64,000 nucleotides of DNA from Thalassospira lucentensis MCCC 1A00383 = DSM 14000 (GCF_000421265.1 NZ_ATWN01000004.1:1-64000); one strand, 5' to 3'; positions 1-9,163 are shown, counted from the stretch's first letter. Made by a program: numbers and translations. Notes: generated by a model from the sequence alone, not told the origin.

Positions 1-305
1 ATCATGCCATCAAGGACCATGACGCGGATCCGCTCATCCTCAAGCTCCCTTTCAAGACGCTTGATCTTTTGTTCCGGGGTTTCTTCCAATTTGGACATGG
101 CTGTGTGCCTCGCTGTGGACCAGTCGAGCTTACCATGTTTGCGCAACCAGTTCAGGACTGTACTTCGTCCCTGAATGCCATAGCGGTCCTGCGCTTGCTT
201 ATAGGTCAGTTCGCCTTTTTCAACCTGATCAACAACAGCCAGTTTAAAGCCCATGTTGTAATCTCGTTGTGTGCGCTTACGACGCACTTTGCCTGAAGTA
301 GACAT
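1..305 (-). CDS. IS3-family transposase OrfA, partial
   Basis: The first ~101 residues are present; the C-terminus lies beyond the window. A helix-turn-helix region (GFKLAVVDQV through STVLNWLRKHG) is followed by a heptad-like segment (EQKIKRLERELEDE), the layout of IS3 OrfA proteins, which bind the element ends and are joined to OrfB by frameshifting. The ATG at 305 was chosen because AGGAG sits six bases upstream; a second ATG two codons earlier overlaps that site. There is no host gene on this side, so whether the element interrupts one is unknown. Confidence 0.75.
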   Translation of the reverse strand, partial: MSTSGKVRRKRTQRDYNMGFKLAVVDQVEKGELTYKQAQDRYGIQGRSTVLNWLRKHGKLDWSTARHTAMSKLEETPEQKIKRLERELEDERIRVMVLDGM

Positions 306-346
306 TGTCATCTCCTGTAGGTGACAACGTATTTCAGGACGTGACA
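1..346 (-). mobile_element. IS3-family insertion sequence, left-edge fragment
   Basis: The element runs off the window, so only one end is visible. The inner part encodes an OrfA-type transposase on the minus strand. The probable outer end is the stretch 320-346, which begins TGTCACGTCC when read on the minus strand and contains two copies of GTGACA at 321-326 and 341-346. A hairpin at 356-382 lies just outside. The exact terminal inverted repeat and any target duplication cannot be confirmed because the other end is missing. Confidence 0.6.
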
Positions 347-355
347 ATCTTTTTG

Positions 356-382
356 AAAAGGGCGGGGTAATCCCGCCCTTTT
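356..382. terminator. Hairpin terminator downstream of the SDR gene
   Basis: An 11-bp stem (AAAAGGGCGGG with its complement) closes a 5-base loop and is flanked by A/T runs on both sides, so it could work in either direction. It follows the stop of the minus-strand dehydrogenase by about 35 bases. Confidence 0.65.
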
Positions 383-416
383 GAGTGTTTAATCTATTGC
401 AGTTCTCGCCCAAAGA

Positions 417-1160
417 TCAGGAGAGACCTGCCAGTTTGAGGGCGTCAGCCCCAGCGGGAAAGCGTAGGCGGTCTGATGCGTCGTTGACAGCCAGCCAGAC
501 GGCATTGGCGACATCGCTTGCGGTCGTCATTTCATCGGCCTGCTGGTACGCTGCTAAAATATCCTGTGCAAAGGTCTTGTATGCTTCGGGGATTAGGCCA
601 TCCATCCGCGAACCGGCATTCGCAGAGAATTGTGTGTCCGGACAATAGCCGGGCTGCACGAGTTTTACCCGAATATCAAAAGACTTTAATTCAAACTCAA
701 GCGATGCGGTAAATCCTTCGATCGCGATTTTGCTTGCGCTATAGGCCGATACCAGTGGCATCGGAGCGAGCACTGCACTGGATGTCACATTAACGATGGT
801 ACCACTCTTACGGGATCGAAACTGCGGCAAGACTGCCTGAACCATGGCCATGGTGCCAAATGTATTGGTTTCGAATATGTCGCGTATGGTGCTCATGGGG
901 GTGGCTTCAAAGGCTCCGAACAGCCCGATACCGGCATTGTTAACCAACGCATCAATCGGGCCGCATGTTTCAATTGTTGCCGCGATTGATGGAGGGTCCG
1001 TAACATCAAGTGCTAGCACTTTGAATCTGTCTGATATCGGAAGGGCATCTTCGTTAGGTGTTCGCATGGTGGCGATGACGCTCCAGCCCTTGGCGTGAAA
1101 GAGGTTTGCGATTTCAAGGCCATAGCCTGATGAACAGCCGGTGATCAGTATTGTTGGCAT
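417..1160 (-). CDS. Short-chain dehydrogenase/reductase (SDR family)
   Basis: 247 residues with a classical SDR layout: the cofactor-binding TGCSSGYG at residues 7-14, DVTD near 53, NNAG at 75-78, catalytic serines near 127 and the YSASK motif (Tyr140, Lys144). Such enzymes use NAD(P)(H) to oxidise or reduce alcohols and ketones in the cytoplasm; the substrate cannot be read from sequence. The frame can be extended 16 codons upstream, but the ATG at 1160 starts directly before the Rossmann strand and has GGA eight bases upstream. It is divergent from an AraC-family regulator, which probably controls it. Confidence 0.85.
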   Translation of the reverse strand: MPTILITGCSSGYGLEIANLFHAKGWSVIATMRTPNEDALPISDRFKVLALDVTDPPSIAATIETCGPIDALVNNAGIGLFGAFEATPMSTIRDIFETNTFGTMAMVQAVLPQFRSRKSGTIVNVTSSAVLAPMPLVSAYSASKIAIEGFTASLEFELKSFDIRVKLVQPGYCPDTQFSANAGSRMDGLIPEAYKTFAQDILAAYQQADEMTTASDVANAVWLAVNDASDRLRFPAGADALKLAGLS

Positions 1161-1264
1161 TTTTTTTCCATAGTCATTTTGATGTTTCTCTGTAGATAGA
1201 AATATCAAAATTTTCAGGACTTTCTATAATAGAAGGTCCATTTTTAATAAGAGTTAGTCCTGTT

Positions 1265-2188
1265 TTGAGCGATCCCCTTGTTGAGATCATTCGCCTGCTA
1301 CAGCCAAAAGCCGTTTTTTCCAAAGGGATCAGCGGCGCAGGAGCATGGGCAGTGCGCTATTCACCGTTTGGGTACCCGAGTTTCGGTGTTGTGATGGATG
1401 GCAGTTGTCTACTGGCCGTGGATGGTCATGAAAGCATCCGGCTTGAAGTTGGCGACTTTATTCTGTTGCCAAAAACGCCAGCTTTTACAATGTCCGGGTT
1501 TGAGGCGGTGGAACCCGAAATTCTTAGTTCTGAAGTTGCTGCGACCAAGAACGACGAGGTACGGCATGGTCGGCAGAATGGCCCGCCGGATGTTCGCCTG
1601 TTGGGTGGTTATTTTATCTTCAATTCGCCGGATGCTGCGTTGCTGACATCTTTGTTGCCGGGGCTTGTCCATTTGCGAGGTATTGACCGACTTCTGAAGT
1701 TGGTCTCCCTGATCGTTGAAGAAACCGGGGAATGGAAGCTTGGCCGGGAACTCGTGTTGTCGCGACTGGTTGAAATCCTGTTGATTGAGGCTCTGCGATC
1801 CTCACCGGGGAAGGATGCACCTCCTGGGTTGTTAAGGGGATTGGCAGATGAGCGGATTGTGTCGGCGCTACGTCAGATCCATGGAAATTTCGGCAGTTCA
1901 TGGTCGATTGCAACTCTGGCAAAGGAAGCAGCACTTTCACGGTCAGCTTTCTTTGATCGATTTGCAAGGACGGTGGGGATGGCGCCGATGGAATATTTGC
2001 TCTCGTGGCGGATGGTTATTGCTAAGAGGGAGCTCGCAAAACGAGATTGCCGGGTTGCCGATGTTGCCGAACGGGTTGGATATGGCTCGGCAAGTGCGTT
2101 CAGTATTGCGTTTTCCCGACATGTCGGGCTTCCACCGGGGCAATATGCGCGCGAATGCTGGATGGACCATGATAGCCTGAATGTCTGA
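1265..2188 (+). CDS. AraC-family transcriptional regulator with cupin N-domain
   Basis: 307 residues. The N-terminal half looks like an AraC-binding cupin (VVMDGSCLLAVDGHESIRLEVGDFILLPK); the C-terminal ~100 residues hold two helix-turn-helix motifs, ending in the AraC signature (VADVAERVGYGSASAFSIAFSR). The frame begins with TTG, since no ATG or GTG is in frame nearby, and the ribosome site is weak. It is divergent from the SDR gene across ~100 bp, a usual arrangement for a local regulator and its target. The inducer is unknown. Confidence 0.85.
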   Translation: MSDPLVEIIRLLQPKAVFSKGISGAGAWAVRYSPFGYPSFGVVMDGSCLLAVDGHESIRLEVGDFILLPKTPAFTMSGFEAVEPEILSSEVAATKNDEVRHGRQNGPPDVRLLGGYFIFNSPDAALLTSLLPGLVHLRGIDRLLKLVSLIVEETGEWKLGRELVLSRLVEILLIEALRSSPGKDAPPGLLRGLADERIVSALRQIHGNFGSSWSIATLAKEAALSRSAFFDRFARTVGMAPMEYLLSWRMVIAKRELAKRDCRVADVAERVGYGSASAFSIAFSRHVGLPPGQYARECWMDHDSLNV

Positions 2189-2322
2189 CAACGGATCGGG
2201 TTGTAATCAGATGATTACCAAGATTAGGAACTAGTCTTGCCGGTTGGCTTTTGCTAAAGAAACGCCAATATTGACCGAATGTCGGTACCCAGACTTTCTT
2301 TGACGACCGGAGAAACCACGCG

Positions 2323-3105
2323 ATGAGCGACGCCCGAGGTAGTGCTATTCCCGAAACGGGTGGCATTGCCAATCCGCCAGTGATCATTCTGATTGAGCCG
2401 CAGCTTGGCGATAATATCGGCAAAGCCGCGCGTGCGATGCTTAATTGCGGGTTGGTGGATCTGCGGCTGGTGCGCCCGCGCGATGGCTGGCCCAATGAAC
2501 GCGCAACTGCGAATGCGGCCGGTGCTGACATCGTGATCGACAATGCCAAGGTGTTTGAGCGCGACGAAGATGCGGTTGCCGATTTAAACCGGGTATATGT
2601 CACGACCGCACGTACGCGCGATGCGATCAAGCCGGTCTTTACGCCCAAAGGGCTGGCACCCGAGCTGCGCAGCGTTGTCGCCAAGGGTGAAAAGGTTGGC
2701 GTGTTGTTTGGGCCGGAACGGACCGGTGTGCGCAACGAACATATTGCGATGGCCGATGCGGTTATTACCGTGCCGTTGAACCCGGGGTTTACGTCACTTA
2801 ATCTTGCACAGGCGGTTTTATTGATCGGCTATGAATGGTGGCAGGCTGGTGTTGACGTGCCCGATTATCAGATGCTGATGAATGATACGTTCCCAGCCAC
2901 TAAGGAAGATCTGGAACGGTTGTTTGTTCATCTTGAACACGAACTTTATGAGTCTGGTTTTTACCGCGTTGAAGCCAAGCGTCCCAATATGGCGCGTAAC
3001 ATCCGCAATATTTTTAACCGGTCGAACCTGACGCATCAGGAAGTCCAGACCCTGCGCGGGATGATCGTTGCCATGCGTGGTGGAAAGTACAAACCAGAAG
3101 ATTGA
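2323..3105 (+). CDS. trmJ: tRNA (cytidine/uridine-2'-O-)-methyltransferase TrmJ
   Basis: 260 residues, a SpoU/SPOUT-class RNA ribose methyltransferase. The three family motifs are visible: NIGKAARAM (residues 31-39), GVLFGPERTGVRNEH, and VPLNPGFTSLNLAQAV, which form the knotted SAM site and dimer face. TrmJ 2'-O-methylates position 32 of the tRNA anticodon loop. The C-terminal extension (DLERLFVHLEHELYESGFY onward) is typical of TrmJ rather than of other SpoU enzymes. It is a single gene ending at a shared hairpin terminator, convergent with the fasciclin gene. Confidence 0.9.
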   Translation: MSDARGSAIPETGGIANPPVIILIEPQLGDNIGKAARAMLNCGLVDLRLVRPRDGWPNERATANAAGADIVIDNAKVFERDEDAVADLNRVYVTTARTRDAIKPVFTPKGLAPELRSVVAKGEKVGVLFGPERTGVRNEHIAMADAVITVPLNPGFTSLNLAQAVLLIGYEWWQAGVDVPDYQMLMNDTFPATKEDLERLFVHLEHELYESGFYRVEAKRPNMARNIRNIFNRSNLTHQEVQTLRGMIVAMRGGKYKPED

Positions 3106-3147
3106 TCTGTACTGTTGCGTCAGCACATAGAACATCGCCAAAATAAA

Positions 3148-3172
3148 ACACCCGGCCTACGTGGCCGGGTGT
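3148..3172. terminator. Bidirectional terminator between trmJ and the fasciclin gene
   Basis: A 10-bp GC-rich stem (ACACCCGGCC with its complement) with a 5-base loop. On the minus strand it is followed by TTTTATTTT, a good U-tract for the fasciclin transcript; on the plus strand the tail is only TCTTCGTCT. Confidence 0.8.
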
Positions 3173-3248
3173 CTTCGTCTGGGGGCTTTGCAACAGGTTA
3201 AAGCCGCGCAGTGCCAGACGATTTAGCGGTGTGATCAGGTGCGGCCAA

Positions 3249-3833
3249 TCAGCCCGGCAGAAGGACGGTATCTACCACATGGATCACACCGTTGGACTGC
3301 ATGACATTGGCGATGGTGACTTTTGACCACTGGCCTTTGGCATCGACGATATAAAGTGCACCGTCTTTCATCTCGGCGGTAATCGTGCCGCCCGATGCGG
3401 TGGTCATTTTATACATTCCGCCCATGGCCTTGGTTTTTTCCATCAGGTCGGCTGCGGTCATGGTGCCCGGCACCACGTGATAGGTCAGTATATTGGTCAG
3501 GGTCGCCTTGTTTTCCGGTTTCAGCAGGGTTTCAACCGTGCCAGCTGGAAGCTTGTCAAAGGCGGCATTGGTGGGTGCAAAGACGGTGAACGGCCCGGCA
3601 CTTGCCAGAGTGTCCACCAGACCCGCTGCCTTAACCGCGGCAACCAGAGTTGTGTGGTCTGCGGAATTTACCGCGTTCTCAACAATGTTTTTGGATGGAT
3701 ACATCGGGGCACCCCCGACCATTACGGTCTTTTCGCCCGACATTGAGCTTTCAGATTTCATGTCATTGGCGCATGCACCCAGTGTCAGTGCAATCGCAGA
3801 AGCGGCAAATACCATCATGGATTTCTTAATCAT
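3249..3833 (-). CDS. Fasciclin-domain lipoprotein
   Basis: 194 residues. The N-terminus (MIKKSMMVFAASAIALTLGAC) is a lipoprotein signal ending in the lipobox LGAC, so the mature protein is probably membrane-anchored outside the cytoplasm. A single fasciclin (FAS1) domain follows: TLVAAVKAAGL, the H1 motif GPFTVFAPTNAAFDKLP, and the H2-like YHVVPG and NGVIHVVDTVLLP. These domains act in adhesion or small-molecule binding; the ligand is unknown. An upstream extension of the frame to 3995 has no signal-peptide character, and AGGA lies about ten bases before the chosen ATG. Confidence 0.85.
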   Translation of the reverse strand: MIKKSMMVFAASAIALTLGACANDMKSESSMSGEKTVMVGGAPMYPSKNIVENAVNSADHTTLVAAVKAAGLVDTLASAGPFTVFAPTNAAFDKLPAGTVETLLKPENKATLTNILTYHVVPGTMTAADLMEKTKAMGGMYKMTTASGGTITAEMKDGALYIVDAKGQWSKVTIANVMQSNGVIHVVDTVLLPG

Positions 3834-4146
3834 GTAAAACGTGTCCTTGTCAGTCTGCCTGCGTGGTGCATTGTTTTTATCGGCGCACTTTTGCCACGCA
3901 ACCCGGTTTTCAAATTCGATCCCAAGAGCGGATTTCGTATTGATCATTCCTGTTTTTGTGCGCGTTACGGGCGAAGGTACGCACGAGGTTGCCATCGGGT
4001 TTCAGCAGGGATGATGTTTTTTGCCAAAGGGTTATGCAAAGGCAGCCAGCCAATTGCGCGAACAGGCGATGTCGGGCATACCTATGCCGTCAGGCAAAGC
4101 GGCACAGACCGGCAGAAATGCAGGGCTTGGATGCGGTGATTAATGT

Positions 4147-4174
4147 TTGACTCTTGGTCAATCATCTCTATATT
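4147..4174 (+). promoter_or_regulatory. Sigma-70-type promoter of rpsD
   Basis: TTGACT and TATATT are separated by 16 bp. This predicts a start near 4181 and a 5' leader of about 125 bases. It is the only strong match upstream of rpsD. Confidence 0.7.
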
Positions 4175-4216
4175 GCGCCTCACTTCCGAGAAAGTGGGTC
4201 GAAACAGGTGTTTTCG

Positions 4217-4273
4217 TCCCCGTTCCGTATGTCCTGCTGTTAAAGCGTTTGGGGTTACGGAAACTATCGGGAC
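4217..4273 (+). promoter_or_regulatory. Base-paired leader upstream of rpsD
   Basis: TTCCGTA (4223-4229) pairs exactly with TACGGAA (4256-4262), and the flanks add CCCG against CGGG after a short bulge. The structure sits in the predicted 5' untranslated region of rpsD. It could be an S4-binding autoregulatory site, which is inference only. Confidence 0.35.
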
Positions 4274-4305
4274 AATAAAGTGATCTTAAAAAAGAGAGTT
4301 ATCAA

Positions 4306-4923
4306 ATGTCGAAACGTATTGCTGCAAAGCATAAGATTGACCGCCGCCTTGGTGTGAACCTTTGGGGACGTGCAAAATCGCCGCTGAACAAGCGCGAATA
4401 TGCACCGGGCATGCACGGCGCAACCCGCCGTAAAAAACCGACCGATTTCGGTATCCAGCTGTTTGCCAAACAGCAGCTCAAAGGCTACTACGGCTCCATC
4501 TCTGAAAAACAGTTCCTGCGTTACTTCAAAGAAGCATCGCGTCGTCCGGGTGATACCTCCGAAACCCTCGTTGGTATTCTTGAACAGCGCCTTGATGCTG
4601 TGATCTACCGTATGAAATTCGTTCCGACCGTTTTTGCTGCGCGTCAGTTCGTTAACCACGGCCACATTCTTGTCAACGGCAAGAAAGTAACCATTCCGTC
4701 ATTCCTCGTTAAAGAAGGTGACGTTGTTGAAGTCAAACAGGCTTCACGTGAAATCCCGATGGTTATCGAAGCTGCGACCCTGAACGAACGTGACGTTCCG
4801 GAATATCTCGACGTTGACGCGAAGGCCTTCAAAGGCACCTTCGTTCGCGTACCGAAATTCGCAGAAATTCCTTACCCGGTTCAGATGCAGCCGAACCTGG
4901 TCATCGAATTCTACTCGCGTTAA
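4306..4923 (+). CDS. rpsD: 30S ribosomal protein S4
   Basis: 205 residues, the standard length. The N-terminal Ribosomal_S4 region ([21 protein letters not shown]) is followed by the S4 RNA-binding domain at about residues 95-155 ([34 protein letters not shown]) and the conserved C-terminal VIEFYSR. S4 nucleates 16S rRNA assembly and binds the 5' domain. The start follows GAGAG closely. The gene is monocistronic here, with its own promoter and terminator; in many bacteria it lies in the alpha operon. Confidence 0.98.
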   Translation: MSKRIAAKHKIDRRLGVNLWGRAKSPLNKREYAPGMHGATRRKKPTDFGIQLFAKQQLKGYYGSISEKQFLRYFKEASRRPGDTSETLVGILEQRLDAVIYRMKFVPTVFAARQFVNHGHILVNGKKVTIPSFLVKEGDVVEVKQASREIPMVIEAATLNERDVPEYLDVDAKAFKGTFVRVPKFAEIPYPVQMQPNLVIEFYSR

Positions 4924-4953
4924 TCCTTACCGGATTTCGCGACGATCCATACG

Positions 4954-4981
4954 AAACGCCCGCTGGAAACAGCGGGCGTTT
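4954..4981 (+). terminator. rpsD terminator
   Basis: An 11-bp stem (AAACGCCCGCT with its complement), loop GGAAAC, followed by a T-rich run (TTTTTGTTTG). Confidence 0.85.
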
Positions 4982-5090
4982 TTGTTTGTCTAAAGGGTCG
5001 GCGTCTTAGGACATGTTAGCGCTAACATCCCTTTTTTCTGAGGGGCTTGGCGATTGCGCCTTAGGGTGCGGCCAGCGGCCCCCAACATAC

Positions 5091-5129
5091 AAAACAGCCC
5101 GGTGCAGATGGACGGCACCGGGCTGTTTT
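5091..5129 (-). terminator. Terminator of the MscS-family gene
   Basis: A perfect 15-bp stem (AAAACAGCCCGGTGC with its complement) with a 9-base loop, about 30 bases after the stop of the minus-strand channel gene. A short T-run (TTTTGTATG) follows on that strand. Confidence 0.75.
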
Positions 5130-5160
5130 ATGTTCGCGATGTTGGGATCAAACCGACTGG

Positions 5161-7374
5161 TTACGATTTTGACGCGTTGAGTTGTTCGGAGGCCTGCTGG
5201 GCCGCAGCCGCAACGGCTTCGTTTTTTTGTTCGGGCGTGGCATCAGGCGGTACATCGACCTTCACATTGCGCGATGCCATCTGGATGCCGTTTTCCTTGA
5301 ACATCGCCAAAACGCTTTGATAAACGGTCTTGCGGATGGTGAATTGTTCGCCCGGTTTTGAGGTGTATTTCAACCCGATGACCATGTTGAACTCTTCCAT
5401 CCGGCGGACACCTTGCGATTTCAGTGGCTCGATGAAGCTGTCGCCAATCAGCGGATCTTCCAGCAAATCGGCCGAGAGTTTCTTGACCAGCTTTTTGATC
5501 TTGTTGACGTCGGTTTCGAACGGCACGCGGAATTCAAGTTTGACAATCACCCAGTCGCGGCTGTGGTTGACGATGGATTTAATTTCGCCAAACGGTACGG
5601 TTTGCAAGGGGCCGCGATGATGGCGCAATTGCATCGAGCGGATCGAGATGTTTTCCACCCGTCCGCGCAGGTTTTCAACTTCGATATATTCGCCAAGCCG
5701 GAACGCATCATCAAGCAGGAAGAACACACCCGCCACAACGTCGCGCACAAGCGCCTGACTGCCAAAGCCAAGGGCGAGACCAACCACGCCAGCACCGGCA
5801 ATCAGCGGGCCGATATCAACGCCCAGCGAGGACAATGTGACCATGGTGACCATGATGACGATGACCGTGAAGGAGAAGTTCTTAAGCAGCGGCAGCAGCG
5901 TCTCAATCCGCGATAGGCCGGTGCCACCGCCTTCACCGTCGCCGTGATCGCCTCCTGAGGCGTTCATGCGTTCATCAAGGAAGGCCTTGATCAGCGACCA
6001 GATCAGATCAGCAATCAGCAAGATCATGATGATTTCGGTTGAGGCATCAATGATGCGGGCAAGTATCCCGGCGTCGTTGGCCGTGGCAAGACGATCAAGA
6101 CCCCAGATGCGCCACATACTGGCAAGAACAAACACAAGGGCGAGCAACCGGACACCACGTTTAAGAACCTTGGTAAAGACCGGGTGTTTTGGTTTTACCG
6201 GTTCGAAGTCTTCATCATGTTCGGTCGCATATGCCAGTGCGGCGGCATTTTTGTCGGCGGCTTCCTGATCGGCGATCAGGACTTTTTTGCGATGCTGGCT
6301 TTCGATGATATTGCGCAAGATGACGTCAAACAGGCAGGCAAGACCAATCGCCAGCAAGGCCTTTAGCATCCGTTCGGCACCAATGACGGCAACGCCACCA
6401 ACCAAAACCAGCCACGCGCAGACAATGATCGGCCAAAGCCGTGCGATGGACGTTGGCAGGGCAAGCTTTTCAACATTGCCGCTGACTTTGTTCGCGGCAA
6501 AAAAGCGGCCAAGCGAAACAGCGGCCACACAAAATGAAATCACCGAAATCACCACGGCAATATCAAACAGGATGATATCGCCCAGAACCATGGTGGGCGC
6601 GGCACTAAACACACCGGCCAGGCCAAAGGAAAATAGTGAAACGCCTGCGGCCAGTGTCAGACTGCGGGTCAGGACTGCGGCAGCATCCGGATCCACATTG
6701 ATCATGCGCAGGCCTTCAGCCTTGGGTGCGAACAGGAACTGAAGAACGATCATGAGAATGCGCAGCAGGAAGAACGCCATCAAAAGCGACATCAGCGCGC
6801 TTTTCATAATCGGCGGCCAGTCAAAAATCATGAACGTCCCGATCGATCCGATGGCAAACACACCAAGCGAAAGCAGCGACAGAACGCAAAGCGTGACAAT
6901 CTGTTTGAGACGATCCGTAAATTTGACAGGGGACTGAGCCTCAAGATGGGCGCACATCGGAGCAGCCACCCGGCGATAGATGATTTCAGCAATCACCCCG
7001 ACAGCAACAAAAACAGCGGTAAAGAGGATCAACTTCATCAGCCCGGTGCGTCCCATGTCAGACGACATGAAGGTGCCGGTGGCATCAAGTTCATCGGGGA
7101 AGGCCGAAAGGCCTTCTATGGTGCGTTCAATCCGTTCTTTGGTGCGCGCAACACCCGCGTCGAGGAAGCCATAGTAGCTAAAAGCGTCGGCTGCGACATC
7201 GTCGGTGGGGGGTGCTTGATCAAAGCTGGTTTGATCATCATCGCCCGAACCGGCCATCGCGGCAACGGCGGCCATTTGCGCATGTGCGGGGGGAGGCGGG
7301 GTGATGACACAAATGGCAAAAAGCCAAAGAGCCAGACAGATCGTTGTTTTGATTGCTGATTTCATCCCGCTCAT
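5161..7374 (-). CDS. MscS-family mechanosensitive channel, large form
   Basis: 737 residues. The protein has a cleavable-looking signal peptide (hydrophobic, ending in AHAQ), a ~80-residue periplasmic segment, about ten hydrophobic helices and a C-terminal MscS core. The core is recognised from SSLGVDIGPLIAGAGVVGLALGFGSQ (pore helix, Gly/Ala-rich), FRLGEYIEVENLRGRVENISIR (beta domain) and the alpha/beta C-domain. Channels of this kind open on membrane tension and release solutes on hypo-osmotic shock. The start is either the ATG at 7374, with GGGG close by, or the ATG three codons later. It is a single gene with its own terminator. Confidence 0.88.
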   Translation of the reverse strand: MSGMKSAIKTTICLALWLFAICVITPPPPAHAQMAAVAAMAGSGDDDQTSFDQAPPTDDVAADAFSYYGFLDAGVARTKERIERTIEGLSAFPDELDATGTFMSSDMGRTGLMKLILFTAVFVAVGVIAEIIYRRVAAPMCAHLEAQSPVKFTDRLKQIVTLCVLSLLSLGVFAIGSIGTFMIFDWPPIMKSALMSLLMAFFLLRILMIVLQFLFAPKAEGLRMINVDPDAAAVLTRSLTLAAGVSLFSFGLAGVFSAAPTMVLGDIILFDIAVVISVISFCVAAVSLGRFFAANKVSGNVEKLALPTSIARLWPIIVCAWLVLVGGVAVIGAERMLKALLAIGLACLFDVILRNIIESQHRKKVLIADQEAADKNAAALAYATEHDEDFEPVKPKHPVFTKVLKRGVRLLALVFVLASMWRIWGLDRLATANDAGILARIIDASTEIIMILLIADLIWSLIKAFLDERMNASGGDHGDGEGGGTGLSRIETLLPLLKNFSFTVIVIMVTMVTLSSLGVDIGPLIAGAGVVGLALGFGSQALVRDVVAGVFFLLDDAFRLGEYIEVENLRGRVENISIRSMQLRHHRGPLQTVPFGEIKSIVNHSRDWVIVKLEFRVPFETDVNKIKKLVKKLSADLLEDPLIGDSFIEPLKSQGVRRMEEFNMVIGLKYTSKPGEQFTIRKTVYQSVLAMFKENGIQMASRNVKVDVPPDATPEQKNEAVAAAAQQASEQLNASKS

Positions 7375-7549
7375 TGTCCCCTATTACGCGCAGAATCCTA
7401 CTCTGACAAAGATGGGGACATTTGGGATAAGCATCAAGAAATAGTTTCACGACACATGCGGTTATGATCGCAAAAGGTGTGGCGCTGATGCGTGAAATGA
7501 TACGTAGAGCTGTAGTGAACTGGCGAAATACGTGCAATCAGGCATGAAA

Positions 7550-7580
7550 AAAACGCGCAGGCCAAAGCACAGCGCGTTTT
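7550..7580 (-). terminator. grxD terminator
   Basis: A 9-bp stem (AAAACGCGC with its complement), 13-base loop, followed on the minus strand by a run of six T. It lies just after the grxD stop. Confidence 0.7.
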
Positions 7581-7607
7581 AATTCTTCGCGATGTCGATC
7601 AGGTGCC

Positions 7608-7943
7608 TTAGGCAGCGACCGCAACGCCCTTTTCTTTGAGGTGCTGGGCCAATTCGCCCGATGCAAACATCTCACGGACGATGTCACAGCCACCAAGGAA
7701 CTCGCCCTTGACGTAAAGCTGCGGAATGGTCGGCCAGTTTGAAAAGTCCTTGATGCCCTGACGGATTGCCGGGTCAACCAGAACGTTGATGTCTTTGAAC
7801 TGAACACCAAGTTCTGCCATGACTTGAACAACAGCAGCAGAGAAACCACACTGCGGGAACATGGCAGTCCCCTTCATGAACACGACGATATCGTTATCGT
7901 TGATGTCCTTCTGGATACGCTCGAAAACCGGATTGTCGGTCAT
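7608..7943 (-). CDS. grxD: Monothiol glutaredoxin, Grx4 family
   Basis: 111 residues. It has the monothiol active site CGFS (Cys32-Ser35), Lys24 (VFMKGT), the WPTIPQLYVKGEFLGGCDI stretch with the cis-proline, and the GG pair that bind glutathione. Proteins of this family hold a [2Fe-2S] cluster bridged by glutathione and act in iron-sulfur delivery and iron sensing, usually with a BolA partner. A BolA-family gene lies ~1.2 kb upstream on the same strand, separated by rarD. Confidence 0.93.
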   Translation of the reverse strand: MTDNPVFERIQKDINDNDIVVFMKGTAMFPQCGFSAAVVQVMAELGVQFKDINVLVDPAIRQGIKDFSNWPTIPQLYVKGEFLGGCDIVREMFASGELAQHLKEKGVAVAA

Positions 7944-8034
7944 AATGATTGTCCTTGGCTTTGGGCGGGGATTTTTCCGCCGCGGGAATAGTTAAACTTT
8001 ATGGTCGAAGATATGGCTGGAACCTGCGGTTCTG

Positions 8035-8943
8035 TCAACTCTTGCGGCGATTTTGGCGTGCTGTGCGCAGGTTATCCCAGCTGTAAACGCCAAGTCCGAT
8101 CCAAACCAAGGTGTATGTCACCATGTGGGCTGTGGTGAAAGCCTCGCCAAAGACCATAACCGCGATGATGAACTGTATCGTCGGGTTGAGGTACTGCATC
8201 AGACCAAGGGCGGAAAACTTCATATTGCGGGCGGCAAAGGCAAACAGCACAAGCGGGATCGTCGTGCAGATGCCAAGCCCGATCAACAGTGCGTCCTGTT
8301 CAATTCCGATATTGCCAAATGCCAATTCGCCGTGGCGTTGCAGCCAGACCATATAGATAAGCGATGCCGGGGTAAGCAGCGCGCATTCAACAAAAAGACC
8401 GGCAATCGGGTCGGCTGGCACAAATTTGCGGATCACACCGTAAAAGGCAAACAGGGTAGACAGGCTGAGCGCAATCCAGGGCAGGTGGCCATAAAACACC
8501 AGAAGGTTCAAAACCCCGACGGTGCAAATCGCAACCGATAGCATCTGAATCCGGTTGAGCTTTTCGCCAAAGAAAATCCGCCCCAGAATGAGCATGACCA
8601 ACGGCATGATGTAATAGCCAAGGCTGGCTTCCAGTGCGTTGCCACTGTTGATCGCCCAGATGTAAATCACCCAGTTTCCCGCGACCAGAAGGCTGCTGAG
8701 AAACAGCAAGCCCAGTGTTCTGGACGATGAAATCAACGCCCAGAGCTGTTTGCGCTTTCCCAGTGCAAACACCAGAACCAGTGTCAGGGCCGCTGACCAG
8801 ACGATACGATGGGACAGGATTTCAAGCGGTCCGGCAAAACCGACCAGTTTGAAATACAGGCCAAAGGTGCCCCAGATGACAAAAGCGCCAAGCCCGGCGA
8901 GGGGGCCTGCGCCGACTAATGCTGGTTTTTCGGTTGATGACAT
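8035..8943 (-). CDS. rarD: RarD-type EamA-family transporter
   Basis: 302 residues from the chosen start, with about ten hydrophobic helices and the RarD features GLGAFVIWGTFGLYFKL near the start and LGYYIMPLVMLILGRIFFGEKL mid-protein. This is a drug/metabolite-superfamily inner-membrane permease. RarD is associated with chloramphenicol sensitivity in other bacteria, but its natural substrate is unsettled. The frame runs 30 codons further upstream (TTG at 9033), but RarD proteins begin close to the first helix, so the ATG at 8943 is preferred. It lies between the BolA gene and grxD. Confidence 0.85.
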   Translation of the reverse strand: MSSTEKPALVGAGPLAGLGAFVIWGTFGLYFKLVGFAGPLEILSHRIVWSAALTLVLVFALGKRKQLWALISSSRTLGLLFLSSLLVAGNWVIYIWAINSGNALEASLGYYIMPLVMLILGRIFFGEKLNRIQMLSVAICTVGVLNLLVFYGHLPWIALSLSTLFAFYGVIRKFVPADPIAGLFVECALLTPASLIYMVWLQRHGELAFGNIGIEQDALLIGLGICTTIPLVLFAFAARNMKFSALGLMQYLNPTIQFIIAVMVFGEAFTTAHMVTYTLVWIGLGVYSWDNLRTARQNRRKS

Positions 8944-9163
8944 GGGTGTTGGGCCGTGATCCGTTAATGGGGCTGTGTCCGGCTGGCAAAAACGGTCGGC
9001 CGGGATGGGTACGCAGGTCTGTTCGAGCTTCAAGACGAAGGGCGCCGAACTGTATCCGGCGCCCGTAAGCGTCTGACATATGCCCGGTCATGGTGGCGTG
9101 GGCAGATGTCGAAAATCTTCGTCATGTCGACGATGGTGGTGGCGGTGGCGGCGGTTTAGACGA

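Larger units (their letters stand above)
3834..4305. other. Intergenic region: fasciclin upstream side and rpsD promoter/leader
   Basis: No convincing gene is seen in 3834-4140. The part next to rpsD contains its promoter (4147-4174) and a ~125-base leader with a dyad (4217-4273). Confidence 0.6.
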
